Below, in pieces: positions 42,417 to 52,457 of a stretch of DNA of 64,000 nucleotides. Under the pieces are notes generated by a model. That model ran no database searches and had not been told where the DNA came from. It was given only the letters and a program-made list of their open reading frames with translations. The position numbers were made by a program, and so were the translations under genes. Numbering within the stretch: position 1 is the stretch's first letter; each line of letters opens with the position of its first letter. The DNA is taken from contig CAZCOB010000007.1 in assembly GCA_964500415.1 (NCBI GenBank), positions 13,697 to 77,696 of the forward strand, given 5' to 3'. The DNA is from JAFGPF01 sp964500415 (GTDB taxonomy: Bacteria > Chloroflexota > Dehalococcoidia > Dehalococcoidales > RBG-16-60-22).

Positions 42417-43973
42417 TTACGACTTGTCTTCGGGATTTACATAGTGGCTGGCTTCGGACGCCGTTTTGGGGTCGAATGTCTTCTTGATATTCCTCAGCCA
42501 CTTTGTATAATTCAATGTATCCGGACCGTACATGTCGCAGACGGCGTCGCTCCAGACATGGTGGGGAACGCCGTAGTGTCCCTCGACGGCTGTCCGGTTG
42601 GCCGCTATGAAAACCTCGAAGCTGGCCTGTACCGCGGCGGGATTGTTCGGTACGTAACGGATGAGTAGCTCTCCGTGACCGCAGTGCCCGTGTTCTATCA
42701 GCTGCACGAAAGGGTCGGTGCCATCGGCCATGAGCAGCCCTTTCTGGATAAAACCCTCCTTGACCCTGGAGCCCTCCTCGATGAACTTGCTCATGAGATT
42801 GAAGACGTCGGTGCCGCCCACCTCTCCCCCGAAAACTCCCGTGGCCCTCATTGTTTCCCGGATGGAGCCGGTAACCCTGACGAATCTCCATATGAAGCCC
42901 CCGGCATTCTCGGGGTCTTCCACAGGTTCTAACGACTTACCGTTGGTCTCTTCAGCTATTTTTTGAAGCACCCTCTTTTTATAGGCGAAATCACCCGGAG
43001 AGTTTCCGGCGATGATAATCATGAAGCCCGGCCCCAGTACCAGGTCAGTAAATTCTTTCAGGTAGGCGGCATCTTCGTCGTTATTCGTAGCGATGTTGGA
43101 CGCCATCATGGCCGTGTTGAAGCCCATAAAAATGAAGGCTATTTCTGCCTCGCCAACCCGCCTCGCGGCTTCCCTCAACGCTTCCTGGGAAGGAAATGAC
43201 AGGTATCTAATCATAAAACCGGGAGGCACGCGGCTCGGTTTATAGTGAGGTGATACTCCTTCGATGGGGAAGGTGGCCGGCCCCGGCCAGTGATAGATTT
43301 TCTGGGCGGCTTTCGTATAGACGCCGAGTCCGCCCAGCGGCATGGTATTACCTCTTATGATTCCTCGTAGAGATGGCCCCGGCCCGTCGCCGCAAAACCA
43401 TTCCTTGATGGTTGCCAGCGAACCCGTCCTGACGATTTCTCCGTCCGGCGTAACCCATTCTAGCGCCAGCTGGTTTCTTTCGCCGTAGCTGCCGCTCACG
43501 CTGAGATGCCCCAGGTTGGAGTGGGCTGCTAGCGGCAGCGCCGAGCAGTTGCTGCCGGCACCGGTAATGTTGGTATTAAGACCTCTCTTCATAAGTTCGG
43601 CCTGTAGTTGGGCATAAATCACGTAAGGCTCGACCACCGCGTACATATTCTTTTCGTTAATCTCGATGATTCGGTTCATGCGGCGCAGGTCCAGCTTGAT
43701 GACGCCCGGTCCGGTAGGGTCGCAGTAAGGCCCCCAGCCCGTGCTGGAAGCCTTGAACTGGAGACCGTGTTTGTTACACAGCCTGACTATCGCCTGGACT
43801 TCGGCGGTATCTTTAGGGAGAGTCACGGCTTCGAAACGTGGCACGAATTTATCGGTCTTGGCCACCAGCCCGGAACGCCAGGCATAAGAGTCGAGAATGG
43901 CCGGGTCGTCGGTGATATTCTCCGGCCCCACCACGCCCTCGAAAGCCTTGTAGATGTCTTTGATTAGAGCCAT
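42417..43973 (-). CDS. FAD-binding oxidase, GlcD/VAO-like
   Basis: 518 residues. FAD half: LPKDTAEVQAIVRLCNKHGL, STGWGPYCDPTGPG in the glycine-loop position, IEINEKNMYAVVEPYVIYAQ, then FCGDGPGPSLRGIIRG. It is clearly the paralog of 5549-7018 (long shared stretches) but lies without an HdrD-like partner. C-terminus KTASEASHYVNPED. Electron acceptor is therefore unclear. Between the UroD-like and TPP genes (29 and 28 bases), so one transcription unit and probably one pathway. Confidence 0.85.
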   Translation of the reverse strand: MALIKDIYKAFEGVVGPENITDDPAILDSYAWRSGLVAKTDKFVPRFEAVTLPKDTAEVQAIVRLCNKHGLQFKASSTGWGPYCDPTGPGVIKLDLRRMNRIIEINEKNMYAVVEPYVIYAQLQAELMKRGLNTNITGAGSNCSALPLAAHSNLGHLSVSGSYGERNQLALEWVTPDGEIVRTGSLATIKEWFCGDGPGPSLRGIIRGNTMPLGGLGVYTKAAQKIYHWPGPATFPIEGVSPHYKPSRVPPGFMIRYLSFPSQEALREAARRVGEAEIAFIFMGFNTAMMASNIATNNDEDAAYLKEFTDLVLGPGFMIIIAGNSPGDFAYKKRVLQKIAEETNGKSLEPVEDPENAGGFIWRFVRVTGSIRETMRATGVFGGEVGGTDVFNLMSKFIEEGSRVKEGFIQKGLLMADGTDPFVQLIEHGHCGHGELLIRYVPNNPAAVQASFEVFIAANRTAVEGHYGVPHHVWSDAVCDMYGPDTLNYTKWLRNIKKTFDPKTASEASHYVNPEDKS

Positions 43974-44002
43974 GTTGACCTCCGCTTTTTACTGGTTATT
44001 GA

Positions 44003-45343
44003 TTATTTCCGGTAATATCCGTATTCACGCACGGCTTCCATCATCGCCCGCAGGTTTTCCAGCTTGGGATTATCGGCTATGGTACCGGCCGAAAGGATGA
44101 AGCCTCCCCCTTTGCCGACCTCCTCGATAAGCTTGCGGCAGTATTCCTTGGTCTCTTCGGGAGTGCCCATGACTATCATGGATGAAGGCACGTTGCCCTG
44201 CAGGCAGCAGTCCTTGCCCAGTATCTTCTTCGCCTGCGACATATCAGTGCGGTCGAAGTACCAGGCAACCGAGCCTTTGGGAAAATCGTTGACGTATTCG
44301 AGACGGGTATTATAGCTGCCCTCGGCGAAAAGGGTCTGGATAAGACCCTCGTTAATAAAGGCGTCCATGACCTTTTTCATGGGCGGCCAGTAGAAAGTAT
44401 CGAACGCCTTCTGGGACATCCATCCGTCCGCGCCTTTATGGAGAGGGTACATTACCATTGTCAGATTATCGATGTTTGGAGAGCTTAGAATGGTATTGAT
44501 GGTCAGGTCCGCAATCACGTCGAGGGCTTTCAGTAGCTTGTCGGGCCGGCGGAACATATCACCCATTATGCCCTTGGTGCCTCGGAGTGTATCCCCCAGC
44601 GTGTCGAAGGGCACTTTAGCAAATCCTCCCCCCATGAACCCGGAGAAGCTCGCAGACGCCGAGCCTCTGGCCTTCATCATGATTTCCATCATCTTCTGGT
44701 ATTCTTTGCCGACATCCAGCAATTTCTGGAGCATCTCCTGCACCGGCGGCATGGCCAGCGGCATGAACTGCATGACATGGACGCTTTCCGTGATATTGGT
44801 GAACGGCTGGAACATCCTCATAGGCTCGAGGGCGCCGAAGACGCGGGGCATGTATTTCCTTATCCAGAAATCAGAAGGGTCGAGGATGAATTCGTCATAC
44901 TCGTCTGCCGTCATGTATTCGCCCTCGATATACTGCCAGATGGTTCCGTCTTCGGCGGTACCGTGTCCCGGCCAGGCGTAAATCTTGTAGTCCAGCAAAT
45001 CCAGTACCCGACCCGGAATGATAAAAGGCATGGCGGTATATTCCAGCTCCTCCCCGTATTCTTCGTTGAATTTAGTGGTAGCTTCCAGGGCTTTCTCATA
45101 ATCATAAATGCCGGTGCGGGAACTGACGCCGTACATCCTTAGCGGCAGATCGCCCACGGGCAGGTGTACCGGCACCCTGTCAGGCTCTTCCACGTTATAA
45201 ACGTCAATAAGTCTCTGTACTCTCGTCCTGTAGGCCTTCTTTGCCTCGTCGGTCGGTAAGTTGCTGTCGTTATTGAGCCACCGGTTTAAGCGCTGTCCCC
45301 TTTTTTCCTGCGGCGTCATATCTTCCCAATTTTTATCTGTCAT
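44003..45343 (-). CDS. Uroporphyrinogen-decarboxylase-family protein (methyltransferase-like)
   Basis: 446 residues from ATG 45343 (a GTG four codons earlier is possible but too close to aaagga). TIM-barrel UroD fold: RVQRLIDVYNVEEPDRVPVH at the start, a middle LFAEGSYNTRLEY and the C-terminal DRTDMSQAKKILGKDCCLQG and GGGFILSAGTIADNPK, which matches the family's GNVP/GxILS pattern. It lacks a convincing HxCxxC zinc site of corrinoid methyltransferases. Members of this branch act in methyl transfer or unknown reactions. Heads the FAD/TPP operon. Function unresolved. Confidence 0.8.
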   Translation of the reverse strand: MTDKNWEDMTPQEKRGQRLNRWLNNDSNLPTDEAKKAYRTRVQRLIDVYNVEEPDRVPVHLPVGDLPLRMYGVSSRTGIYDYEKALEATTKFNEEYGEELEYTAMPFIIPGRVLDLLDYKIYAWPGHGTAEDGTIWQYIEGEYMTADEYDEFILDPSDFWIRKYMPRVFGALEPMRMFQPFTNITESVHVMQFMPLAMPPVQEMLQKLLDVGKEYQKMMEIMMKARGSASASFSGFMGGGFAKVPFDTLGDTLRGTKGIMGDMFRRPDKLLKALDVIADLTINTILSSPNIDNLTMVMYPLHKGADGWMSQKAFDTFYWPPMKKVMDAFINEGLIQTLFAEGSYNTRLEYVNDFPKGSVAWYFDRTDMSQAKKILGKDCCLQGNVPSSMIVMGTPEETKEYCRKLIEEVGKGGGFILSAGTIADNPKLENLRAMMEAVREYGYYRK

Positions 45344-45449
45344 CAATAAATACACGTCCTTTACTAAATTAAAACGTTAACCTCGACCTGAAAAGGCCGG
45401 CTTTCAAATTATAACAGGGCGGCATCTGATATTACAAAATACGGTCCGG

Positions 45450-45878
45450 TTACTTGTACTTTGCAGTCTTGGGGTCGTGGTTCCTGAAATGGGCGATGCG
45501 GATGCGCTTCATCTTGCCGTTATCGTCGAGGTTGTAAATCACCCAGTTGGTCATGATGTTGATATCGCCTTTTTTAAACTGCTGGCCCGTCCCCTCCACT
45601 TCTTTAAAGGTATGGAACTCGGTATAAAGCTCGACGAATACCAGGTCGCCTTCCGCCATGAAGTCGCCGAGTTCCAGTACTTCTCTCGTGTGCTCGTGCA
45701 AAGCCCGGTAGTTGGCTTCGAACTCCTTGGGCCCGTGCAGCGTGCGGGCGGGGAACTGGGAACCGAAGGCGTTGTCGAAGTACTCTACGGTGATGTCCGG
45801 CGCAAAGTAGCTCGTGACTTTATCGTACCTCTTGTTGTTAAAGTGGTCGGCGTATTCCAGGTATTGCTCTCTATTCAT
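45450..45878 (-). CDS. SnoaL/NTF2-like protein
   Basis: 142 residues. Typical SnoaL-like order: an N-terminal helix with YADHFNNKRYDKVTSYFAPD, VEYFDN, GPKEFEANYRALHEH, then strands ending IYNLDDNGKMKRIRIAHFRN. Possibly a small-molecule isomerase or cyclase. Good ribosome site (aaaggagcg). It is separated from the downstream UroD-like gene by about 106 bases without a clear terminator, so may be cotranscribed. Unrelated at sequence level to the longer NTF2-like protein at 14071-14766. Confidence 0.8.
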   Translation of the reverse strand: MNREQYLEYADHFNNKRYDKVTSYFAPDITVEYFDNAFGSQFPARTLHGPKEFEANYRALHEHTREVLELGDFMAEGDLVFVELYTEFHTFKEVEGTGQQFKKGDINIMTNWVIYNLDDNGKMKRIRIAHFRNHDPKTAKYK

Positions 45879-46010
45879 TTCACGCTCCTTTTTTATATAT
45901 TTCCTGCTATATTAGTACTTTTATAGGCAATCATCAAATCGGGAATCTTAATTTGACCCCTTCTTCCGGGCATGGCTATAATGACAAGAGCAAGAGAGAA
46001 GGAGAATATG

Positions 46011-47834
46011 ATGTCCAGAGGCTACATGGGGAAGCTATTATTTGTGAATCTTTCTACGGGCGACTTGAAAGACGAAGCGCTTGATGAGAATCTCGCTAAG
46101 GATTTTATCGGCGGTTACGGTCTGGGTGCCCGGATTCTTTACAGTCGGCAGAAGGCCGGCGTCGACCCCCTGGGACCGGAGAATACCTTGGGTGTACTAA
46201 CCGGCCCGCTTACCGGCACTCCGGCCACATTCGGGGCACGCTACGCGGTCGTGGCGAAGTCGCCGCTTACCGGGGGCTGGGGCGATGCCAACTCCGGCGG
46301 CCATTTCGGTCCCCATTTGAAGTTTGCTGGATACGACGGAGTGTTCTTCACTGGTATATCTGAAAAGCCTGTCTATCTATTGCTCGATAACGGTAAAGCC
46401 GAATTAAAGGATGCCTCGCAACTCTGGGGTAAGACCACCTATGAAACCGAGGACACCCTCGAAGCACAGTACGGCCCGACTTCTAAAGTTATCAGCATCG
46501 GTCCGGCCGGGGAAAGGGTGTCTCTTTGCGCCTGTATTATGACCAACCGGGGAGATGCTGCCGGGCGTTCCGGTATCGGCGCGGTCATGGGTTCCAAGAG
46601 AATCAAGGCGATTGTAGCTAGGGGTGAGATGAAGGTACCCGTTTTCGACGTCGAAGGAGCTAACAATCTTCGCAAAAAGCATATTGCGGAACTAAAGGAG
46701 TTCCTGGAGCATTTCGGCGTCTACGGTACCAGCGGCCACGGTGATGCTTCGGCGCACAACGGAGATACCCCCGTTAAAAACTGGGGCGGTATCGGCGTCA
46801 ATGAAATACCTGACGTTTCCGGTCTAAAAGGCGATAATATGATAGCCAACCTGGATAAGCGGAAGGGTTGCTGGCACTGTCCCGCGGTCTGTAAGGCCAG
46901 CCTGAAAGCCGGTACTAAATACCCGTACCCGGCCGGCGCTCATCGTCTGGAATACGAGACTATCGGCGCTTTCGGGGCCAACTGCTGTTGTACCGACGCC
47001 GAGGCGATTGCCATGGCCAACCACATCTGTAACTCCTACGGCATGGATACCATATCGACTGGCAGCATCGTCGCTTTCGCCATGGAGTTGTACGAGCATG
47101 GCATCATCACGAAAAAGGATACGGATGGAATTGATTTGACCTGGGGTAATCCCGACGGTCTGGTCGCCATAACCGAGAAGATAGTAAGGCGGGAAGGCAT
47201 TGGTGCCATTCTCGCCGATGGTGTTAAGGTAGCCGCCGGGAAAATCGGCAAAGGCGCCGATAAATACGCGGTGCATATCGGCGGGCAGGAACTGGGCATG
47301 CACGACCCCAAGGCCAGCTTCTTCGGCGAAAGGATGACGATGGCCATGTACCACATGGATGCTACCCCCGGCCGCCACACCACCGGATTCGGGCCGAGTC
47401 AGTTCATGCAGTATGTCAGCAGTTCCGCCGGACTCTGCATGCACGGCGGCATTGCCGGGAACCCGGATAAATATATTACAGGATTCCTGAAATACGTTAC
47501 CGGCTGGGACCGCTCTAGGGAAGAACTGCTCAAGAACGGCGAGAGGATTGCCATTATAAGGCATGTCTTTACCCTCCGCGAAGGCGATAATCCTTTAAAG
47601 CGATTCGTCCATCCCAGAATACCGGGCATTCCCCCGCAGACGGAAGGGCCTCTGGCCGGTGTCACCAGGGACATGGAGGCGCAGGCTTATTGGAACCTCG
47701 GCGCCCTCGACTGGGACAGATTTACCACCAAGCCCAGCCTGGAAAAGTTGCAGGAACTCGGCCTTGATGACGTGGCTGACGAGCTTTATCCCCCCGACCA
47801 GCGTAACACGAAGGTCGTTCAGCCCGGAGAGTAG
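46011..47834 (+). CDS. aor: Tungsten-containing aldehyde:ferredoxin oxidoreductase
   Basis: 607 residues from ATG 46011, six bases after aaggag; this gives the family start MSRGYMGKLLFVNLSTG. The 4Fe-4S ligands Cys287, 290, 294 (CWHCPAVC) and a later Cys (SAGLCMHGG) match AOR positions. The tungstopterin-binding stretches are present (GAVMGSKRIKAIVARG, DTISTGSIVAFAMELYEHG, GGQELGMHDPK, DATPGRHTTGFGPSQF). It oxidises aldehydes to acids with reduced ferredoxin as product, or the reverse. Single gene, divergent from the NTF2-like gene. Confidence 0.93.
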   Translation: MSRGYMGKLLFVNLSTGDLKDEALDENLAKDFIGGYGLGARILYSRQKAGVDPLGPENTLGVLTGPLTGTPATFGARYAVVAKSPLTGGWGDANSGGHFGPHLKFAGYDGVFFTGISEKPVYLLLDNGKAELKDASQLWGKTTYETEDTLEAQYGPTSKVISIGPAGERVSLCACIMTNRGDAAGRSGIGAVMGSKRIKAIVARGEMKVPVFDVEGANNLRKKHIAELKEFLEHFGVYGTSGHGDASAHNGDTPVKNWGGIGVNEIPDVSGLKGDNMIANLDKRKGCWHCPAVCKASLKAGTKYPYPAGAHRLEYETIGAFGANCCCTDAEAIAMANHICNSYGMDTISTGSIVAFAMELYEHGIITKKDTDGIDLTWGNPDGLVAITEKIVRREGIGAILADGVKVAAGKIGKGADKYAVHIGGQELGMHDPKASFFGERMTMAMYHMDATPGRHTTGFGPSQFMQYVSSSAGLCMHGGIAGNPDKYITGFLKYVTGWDRSREELLKNGERIAIIRHVFTLREGDNPLKRFVHPRIPGIPPQTEGPLAGVTRDMEAQAYWNLGALDWDRFTTKPSLEKLQELGLDDVADELYPPDQRNTKVVQPGE

Positions 47835-47849
47835 TAAAATCCTTTAACT

Positions 47850-48827
47850 CTACACCTTTATGGGTTCCAGCCCGGCCTCTAAACGGGCGTCGTTGATATG
47901 TATCAATACCGCTTCCTCCAGCGGCATGCAGGAGAAGCCGAACTCTTCTTTAGCCCGCGCCGTGCTGACCTTCCATGGCAGGCCGCGCCGCCCTCCGGTC
48001 ATCGGTTTCTGCGTGCCGAACTCTATTCTGGCATCGGGGATGTATTTTCGTACCGCCTCTGCCACGTCTCTCATGCTGGCCGGCGGGCCGCCGACGTTGT
48101 ATGCCGGGTATTTGGATGCTTTAACATGCAGCAGAATCCTGGTAAATTCCGCTAAATCGTCGGAGGAAACGGGGGAGATTAAATTCGTACCGTCAAACTC
48201 GAAAATCGCCGGTTTGCCCACCGCCGCCAGCGATATTATATCGGAAAACCATTTGGTTCCGGGCGGGAAATATGCTCCGTAACCGAACCCTATGGTTGGC
48301 CGTAGAGCGGTAAAGCTCATGCCATGCTGTTCGGCGTATTGTCCGGCGGTTACCTCGGCCAGGCGCTTGCACAGGGCGTAAGAATGGCTGGGCATCAGGC
48401 GGTCATCCTCGGTCACCTCTCTGTCTCCGTACTCGTCCTGCGGACCGTATACTGTCTCCGAACTGGCGTAGATTACCCGCGAGACTCCCATGAGTCTGGC
48501 CGCCTCGAAAGCGTTGCTCATCCCCAGCGCGTTTATTTTCACGGCCATACGGGGATTGGTTTCTATCTGTTCGCCCATGAAAAACGCCCAGTTTACCAGT
48601 TTATCGATGTTATAAGCCTTCATCGCGTTGAGGATGTCCTCTATCTGCGAGACATCTCCTCGGACGTAACGGAACGTGTTCTTGTATTCATCGATGGCCT
48701 TTATAAACCAGTCTCTCGGCGGTACGATATCCATGGATACAACTGTTTTTACGTCTTTATCCCTGAGCAGGTGCAGGCATGTTTTACGGCCGAACAGTCC
48801 GCTGCCGCCGGTAACCAGTACGTTCAT
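47850..48827 (-). CDS. NAD-dependent epimerase/dehydratase (extended SDR)
   Basis: 325 residues. Rossmann motif TGGSGLFG (6-13), active-site Tyr150-x3-Lys154 (SYALCK) with Ser/Thr in ASSETVYGP, and the RPTIGFGYGAYFPPG substrate loop. Typical of sugar-nucleotide epimerases, 3-beta-HSD-like or other extended SDRs. As last gene of the diaphorase operon it may act on the substrate of the flavoprotein rather than on a sugar. Confidence 0.88.
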   Translation of the reverse strand: MNVLVTGGSGLFGRKTCLHLLRDKDVKTVVSMDIVPPRDWFIKAIDEYKNTFRYVRGDVSQIEDILNAMKAYNIDKLVNWAFFMGEQIETNPRMAVKINALGMSNAFEAARLMGVSRVIYASSETVYGPQDEYGDREVTEDDRLMPSHSYALCKRLAEVTAGQYAEQHGMSFTALRPTIGFGYGAYFPPGTKWFSDIISLAAVGKPAIFEFDGTNLISPVSSDDLAEFTRILLHVKASKYPAYNVGGPPASMRDVAEAVRKYIPDARIEFGTQKPMTGGRRGLPWKVSTARAKEEFGFSCMPLEEAVLIHINDARLEAGLEPIKV

Positions 48828-48854
48828 ATTTGCCTCCGTGTGTTATTGACTTTC

Positions 48855-50303
48855 TTATTTGCCGATGTATTTCAGGGCATTCTTCGCGGCAATCCGGCCG
48901 GAGTTGGTGGCGAAGCTCGATGACAGGCCGGAAGAATTGCCGATAGAATAACTGTCGCCGTACATACCGCCCGCATCGTAGCCTGCCGCGTAAAGGCCGG
49001 GGATGACCTTGTCTTTCTTGTCTATCACTTCCAGGTTGTGATTTACCTTGATTCCGCCGAGTGTTCCCAGGAAGACTGTCCGGGCTCTGATGGCGTAAAA
49101 TTTCGGTCCCTTGATTGGTCGGAGATATTTGGGATTCTTGGCGAAGAGGTCGTCGTGGCCTTTCTCGCAGAACCCGTTGTATTCGTCGACAGTGGCTTTT
49201 AGTCCCGCCGCGTCGACTGCTATTTTCCCGGCCAGTTCCTCTACTGAGTCCGCCTCGAACACCTCCGTGCTCTGGTTTTTCTTGGCGGCTTCCAGTTCCC
49301 GGTCCAACTCGGTGGTGCGTGAGCCCGGAGGGAATTCCATGGCCATGGCTTTTGTCGTTCCTCTCTCGATTAATTCCTGTTTAATGGATGTGTCGAATAT
49401 GCTGTAAGTGCAGTCTCCCGGCTGTCTGGCGTTGGCGTTGCCGACATATGCGTCATCAAATCCTACCGACTCGTCGCAGAACCTTTCGCCCTTGTTATTA
49501 ACCCACAGGTCGGGCTGGACAGCCGCATTTTCGAGGTGCGACCCCATGGCGAATTCCGTGCCTACGGGGCCCGCGCGAACCAGCTCCAGGACGCCGAGAC
49601 CCTCCTCGGCGGCACCCACCTCGAAGGCCATGCGGATGCCGTCACCGGTCTTATCGACATTCCCGACGGGTATCAAGTTTACATCCAGGTCGAACCCCGA
49701 GTATTTCTTAATCCATTCTTTATTATTGGCATAGCCGCCGCTGGCGATGACGACCACTTTAGTCGCAACCTGTACATCTTCATCATTCTCTTCAACAATA
49801 ACCCCAGCGATGCGGTCGCCCGATTTGATCAATTGCTTGACAGGCGTTCCGGGTATTACGGTCACCCCCAGCTCTCTGGCTCTCGTCGCTAACGCCTTGA
49901 TAATCGCCTCCCCCTTCCCCTTGACGAGGTGATAGGTACGGGGAGCGTCGGGGATGTTGATGGTGGCGTCGGTAAATTCGACCCCGTTTTTCTGAAGCCA
50001 GTCGATTGTCCCGGCGGACTCGCTGACGATGGCTCTCACCAGACGCGGGTTGGCTCGCCAGTGGCTGTATTCCATGATATTTTTAAATGCGTCGTCGCGA
50101 CTGTAGAATATGTATCTTTGCTGCTGCATCGTGCTTTCCACAGCGAACATGCCATGGAAGAAGTTGGAGGTACCCCCCAGGGAGCGCTCTTTCTCGAAAA
50201 CGATAACCCTGGCGCCGCCCTCCGCCAGCGTTACCGCTGATGCCAGGCCCGAGACGCCGGAGCCGGTTACCACGATTTCGGCTTCTGCCGGTATATTGCT
50301 CAT
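48855..50303 (-). CDS. FrdA/KstD-like FAD-dependent oxidoreductase
   Basis: 482 residues. N-terminal dinucleotide fold GSGVSG (14-19) with ERSLGGTSNF, a capping domain around DESVGFDDAYVG, and the C-terminal FAD motif GLYAAGYDAGGMYGDSYSIG. It is of the fumarate reductase flavoprotein / 3-ketosteroid dehydrogenase class that reduces or introduces C=C bonds next to a carbonyl. No transmembrane or secretion signal. It follows the NuoF and NuoG/GltD-like genes (42 bases), so NAD(P)H-derived electrons may reach it through them. Confidence 0.88.
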   Translation of the reverse strand: MSNIPAEAEIVVTGSGVSGLASAVTLAEGGARVIVFEKERSLGGTSNFFHGMFAVESTMQQQRYIFYSRDDAFKNIMEYSHWRANPRLVRAIVSESAGTIDWLQKNGVEFTDATINIPDAPRTYHLVKGKGEAIIKALATRARELGVTVIPGTPVKQLIKSGDRIAGVIVEENDEDVQVATKVVVIASGGYANNKEWIKKYSGFDLDVNLIPVGNVDKTGDGIRMAFEVGAAEEGLGVLELVRAGPVGTEFAMGSHLENAAVQPDLWVNNKGERFCDESVGFDDAYVGNANARQPGDCTYSIFDTSIKQELIERGTTKAMAMEFPPGSRTTELDRELEAAKKNQSTEVFEADSVEELAGKIAVDAAGLKATVDEYNGFCEKGHDDLFAKNPKYLRPIKGPKFYAIRARTVFLGTLGGIKVNHNLEVIDKKDKVIPGLYAAGYDAGGMYGDSYSIGNSSGLSSSFATNSGRIAAKNALKYIGK

Positions 50304-50345
50304 TTTCTCCTCCTTAGCTATCGACTGAACGATAGTATCATATTA

Positions 50346-52457
50346 TCAGTAATTGCCCCAGAATTTCACGGATGTGATTTTCAACCGCAGGTCGCATTGC
50401 AGACAGCGCTCAGATTCTTCGGTCGCCGTCTTTTCATCTATGTCCCTGACTACTTTGGTGAAGCTTTTTACCCGTTCTTCCGGGAGAATGCAGGACTCTT
50501 CACAGCGTTTTTCAAACGCAAAGCCTTCCTTAAACCCGATACATCTCTCCGGCTCCCTGACAACAGCCAGCTTTTCATCGATGATACCGTTTCCCTCCAG
50601 GTATCTATCGACGGCGATGGCAGTTTTTCGACCCGATGCTATGGCCTTGATTACCGACGACGTGCCGTTGACGGCGTCCCCCGCGGCAAAGACCCCTTCT
50701 TTGCTGGTGCTTAGGGAAAACGGGTCGATTTCGATGAGATTGTTGGACTTTATATCCAATCCGAAGTCCGGCGGTATTTCCGGGCACTGGCCGATGGCGA
50801 ATATCACCGTATCTCCCTCCAGGACATGCGTGGAGCTTTCGACTACTTCAAGGCAGGGATTTTTGTCCTCGTCGAAGCTGAGTGAGGCTACCTCTACGCA
50901 TTCCACCCCGGTGATACGCCCGTTTTCGCTTAAAATCCTGGTAAAACTCCTGGCGGGATGAATCACGATTCCCTCCTCCTCCCCCTGCTTGATTTCGTCG
51001 TTCGTGGCCGGCATGTCTTCACGGCTTTCCAGGCAGGTGAGATGCACCTCCCCGACGCCGAGTCGCTTGGCCGCCCGGGCGCAGTCGAAAGCCACGTTAC
51101 CCCCACCCAGGACGATAATTTTCTCTCCGATGTCCACCTTGTTCCCTAGGTTTATCTCCTTCAGGAAATCGACTCCTATCAATACTCCTTTATTATCCGC
51201 CCCTGGAATATTGAGCTTCTGCCCCCGGTGGGTCCCCACGGCGACGATTATCGCATTAAAATCCTCCTCTAGGAGCGTATCAATCGATTCTACTCTGTTG
51301 CCGGTTTTTACCTCCACCCCACTGTTTATAATATCCTGGATTTCGTTATCGAGCACGTGTCTGGGGAGGCGGTACTCGGGGATTCCGGAGTGCATCATAC
51401 CCCCGGCAAACGGCAAAGAATCGAACACGGTGACGTTGTGCCCTTTATTGGATAGATAGTAGGCCGCGGTCAGTCCAGAGGGCCCCGCCCCGATTACCGC
51501 CACTTTTTTACCGGTTGAGTCCTTTTTGTTTAAATTTTCCTTCCAAACTCTATTCTTATCATGTTCTGCGGCAAATCTCTTTAGTTCCCTGATGGCGACG
51601 GCCTCGTTCACCTCGCCCCTCCGGCAGACGTCCTCGCAGGGACGGTCGCACACGTAACCGAGCACCCCGGGAAACGGCACCTTCTCCCGGATAACCGCCG
51701 CCGCAGCGGAGTAGTCTTTTTCCCTGATTAATCGAATGTATCTCGGTACGTCTATCTCGGCGGGGCAGGTGTACCGGCAGGGGATTAAGGCATCCCTTCG
51801 TTTTTTCCCTTTGACGAGTCCCTCCCTATCCTGTATGGCTCCGGTAGGGCAGACCTCGGCACAGGCACCGCAGAAACGACAGCCAGCATCAGCCAGCGGC
51901 AGGTCCGCTGCCGTACCGGTCAGGGTTTCCCTGCCTTTCTTTACATAAAATAATATCCCCACGCCGCGCATATCGTCGCAGGCCCTCACGCACCGCCCGC
52001 ACACCACGCACTTGTTGGGGTCGTGCACGAAAAGCGGGTTGTCGCTATTAATCGGCAGCAGTTTGGAGCGCCTTCTCACGCTCAATTCCTCGCAGCCCAG
52101 GTACTGCTTCAACGATTGCACTTCGCAGTTGAGGTACTTATCGCAGCTGCCGCAGTCCGCCGGGTGTCCGGCCAGCATTAATTCCATGGCAAGTCGCCGC
52201 CAGCGGTCGATTTTTTCGCTTTTCGTCCTGACCGTCAGGCCGTTTTCAGCTGGTGTCACGCAAGATGAAAGAAGCCCTTCGATACCATCAATTTCCACGA
52301 CGCACAACCGGCACGCGCCGATGGGCGGAAGGTCGGGGTGATGGCAGAGGTGGGGGATGTAGATTCCCGCGTCGAGCGCGACTTCGAGTACGCTTTTCCC
52401 GGCTTCCGTCTCGATGTCCCGTCCGTCGATATTCAGTTTTATTGTTTCTTCGGACAC
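50346..52457 (-). CDS. NuoG-like ferredoxin fused to GltD-like FAD/NAD domain
   Basis: 703 residues. Order: 2Fe-2S ferredoxin (about 1-85; HLCHHPDLPPIGACRLC), the His/Cys cluster (HPADCGSCDKYLNC), two 4Fe-4S motifs (CVVCGRCVRAC; CRFCGACAEVCPTG), a GltD-type helical Cys domain (CRYTCPAEIDVPRY ... CDRPCEDVC), then two dinucleotide folds (GAGPSGLTAAYYLSNKG; GGGNVAFDCARAAKRLG). It ends with a further Cys-rich tail (CLQC). It overlaps the NuoF-like gene by 19 bases, so they form one complex. It probably moves electrons between NADH, ferredoxin and a third partner; bifurcation is possible but not shown. Confidence 0.88.
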   Translation of the reverse strand: MSEETIKLNIDGRDIETEAGKSVLEVALDAGIYIPHLCHHPDLPPIGACRLCVVEIDGIEGLLSSCVTPAENGLTVRTKSEKIDRWRRLAMELMLAGHPADCGSCDKYLNCEVQSLKQYLGCEELSVRRRSKLLPINSDNPLFVHDPNKCVVCGRCVRACDDMRGVGILFYVKKGRETLTGTAADLPLADAGCRFCGACAEVCPTGAIQDREGLVKGKKRRDALIPCRYTCPAEIDVPRYIRLIREKDYSAAAAVIREKVPFPGVLGYVCDRPCEDVCRRGEVNEAVAIRELKRFAAEHDKNRVWKENLNKKDSTGKKVAVIGAGPSGLTAAYYLSNKGHNVTVFDSLPFAGGMMHSGIPEYRLPRHVLDNEIQDIINSGVEVKTGNRVESIDTLLEEDFNAIIVAVGTHRGQKLNIPGADNKGVLIGVDFLKEINLGNKVDIGEKIIVLGGGNVAFDCARAAKRLGVGEVHLTCLESREDMPATNDEIKQGEEEGIVIHPARSFTRILSENGRITGVECVEVASLSFDEDKNPCLEVVESSTHVLEGDTVIFAIGQCPEIPPDFGLDIKSNNLIEIDPFSLSTSKEGVFAAGDAVNGTSSVIKAIASGRKTAIAVDRYLEGNGIIDEKLAVVREPERCIGFKEGFAFEKRCEESCILPEERVKSFTKVVRDIDEKTATEESERCLQCDLRLKITSVKFWGNY

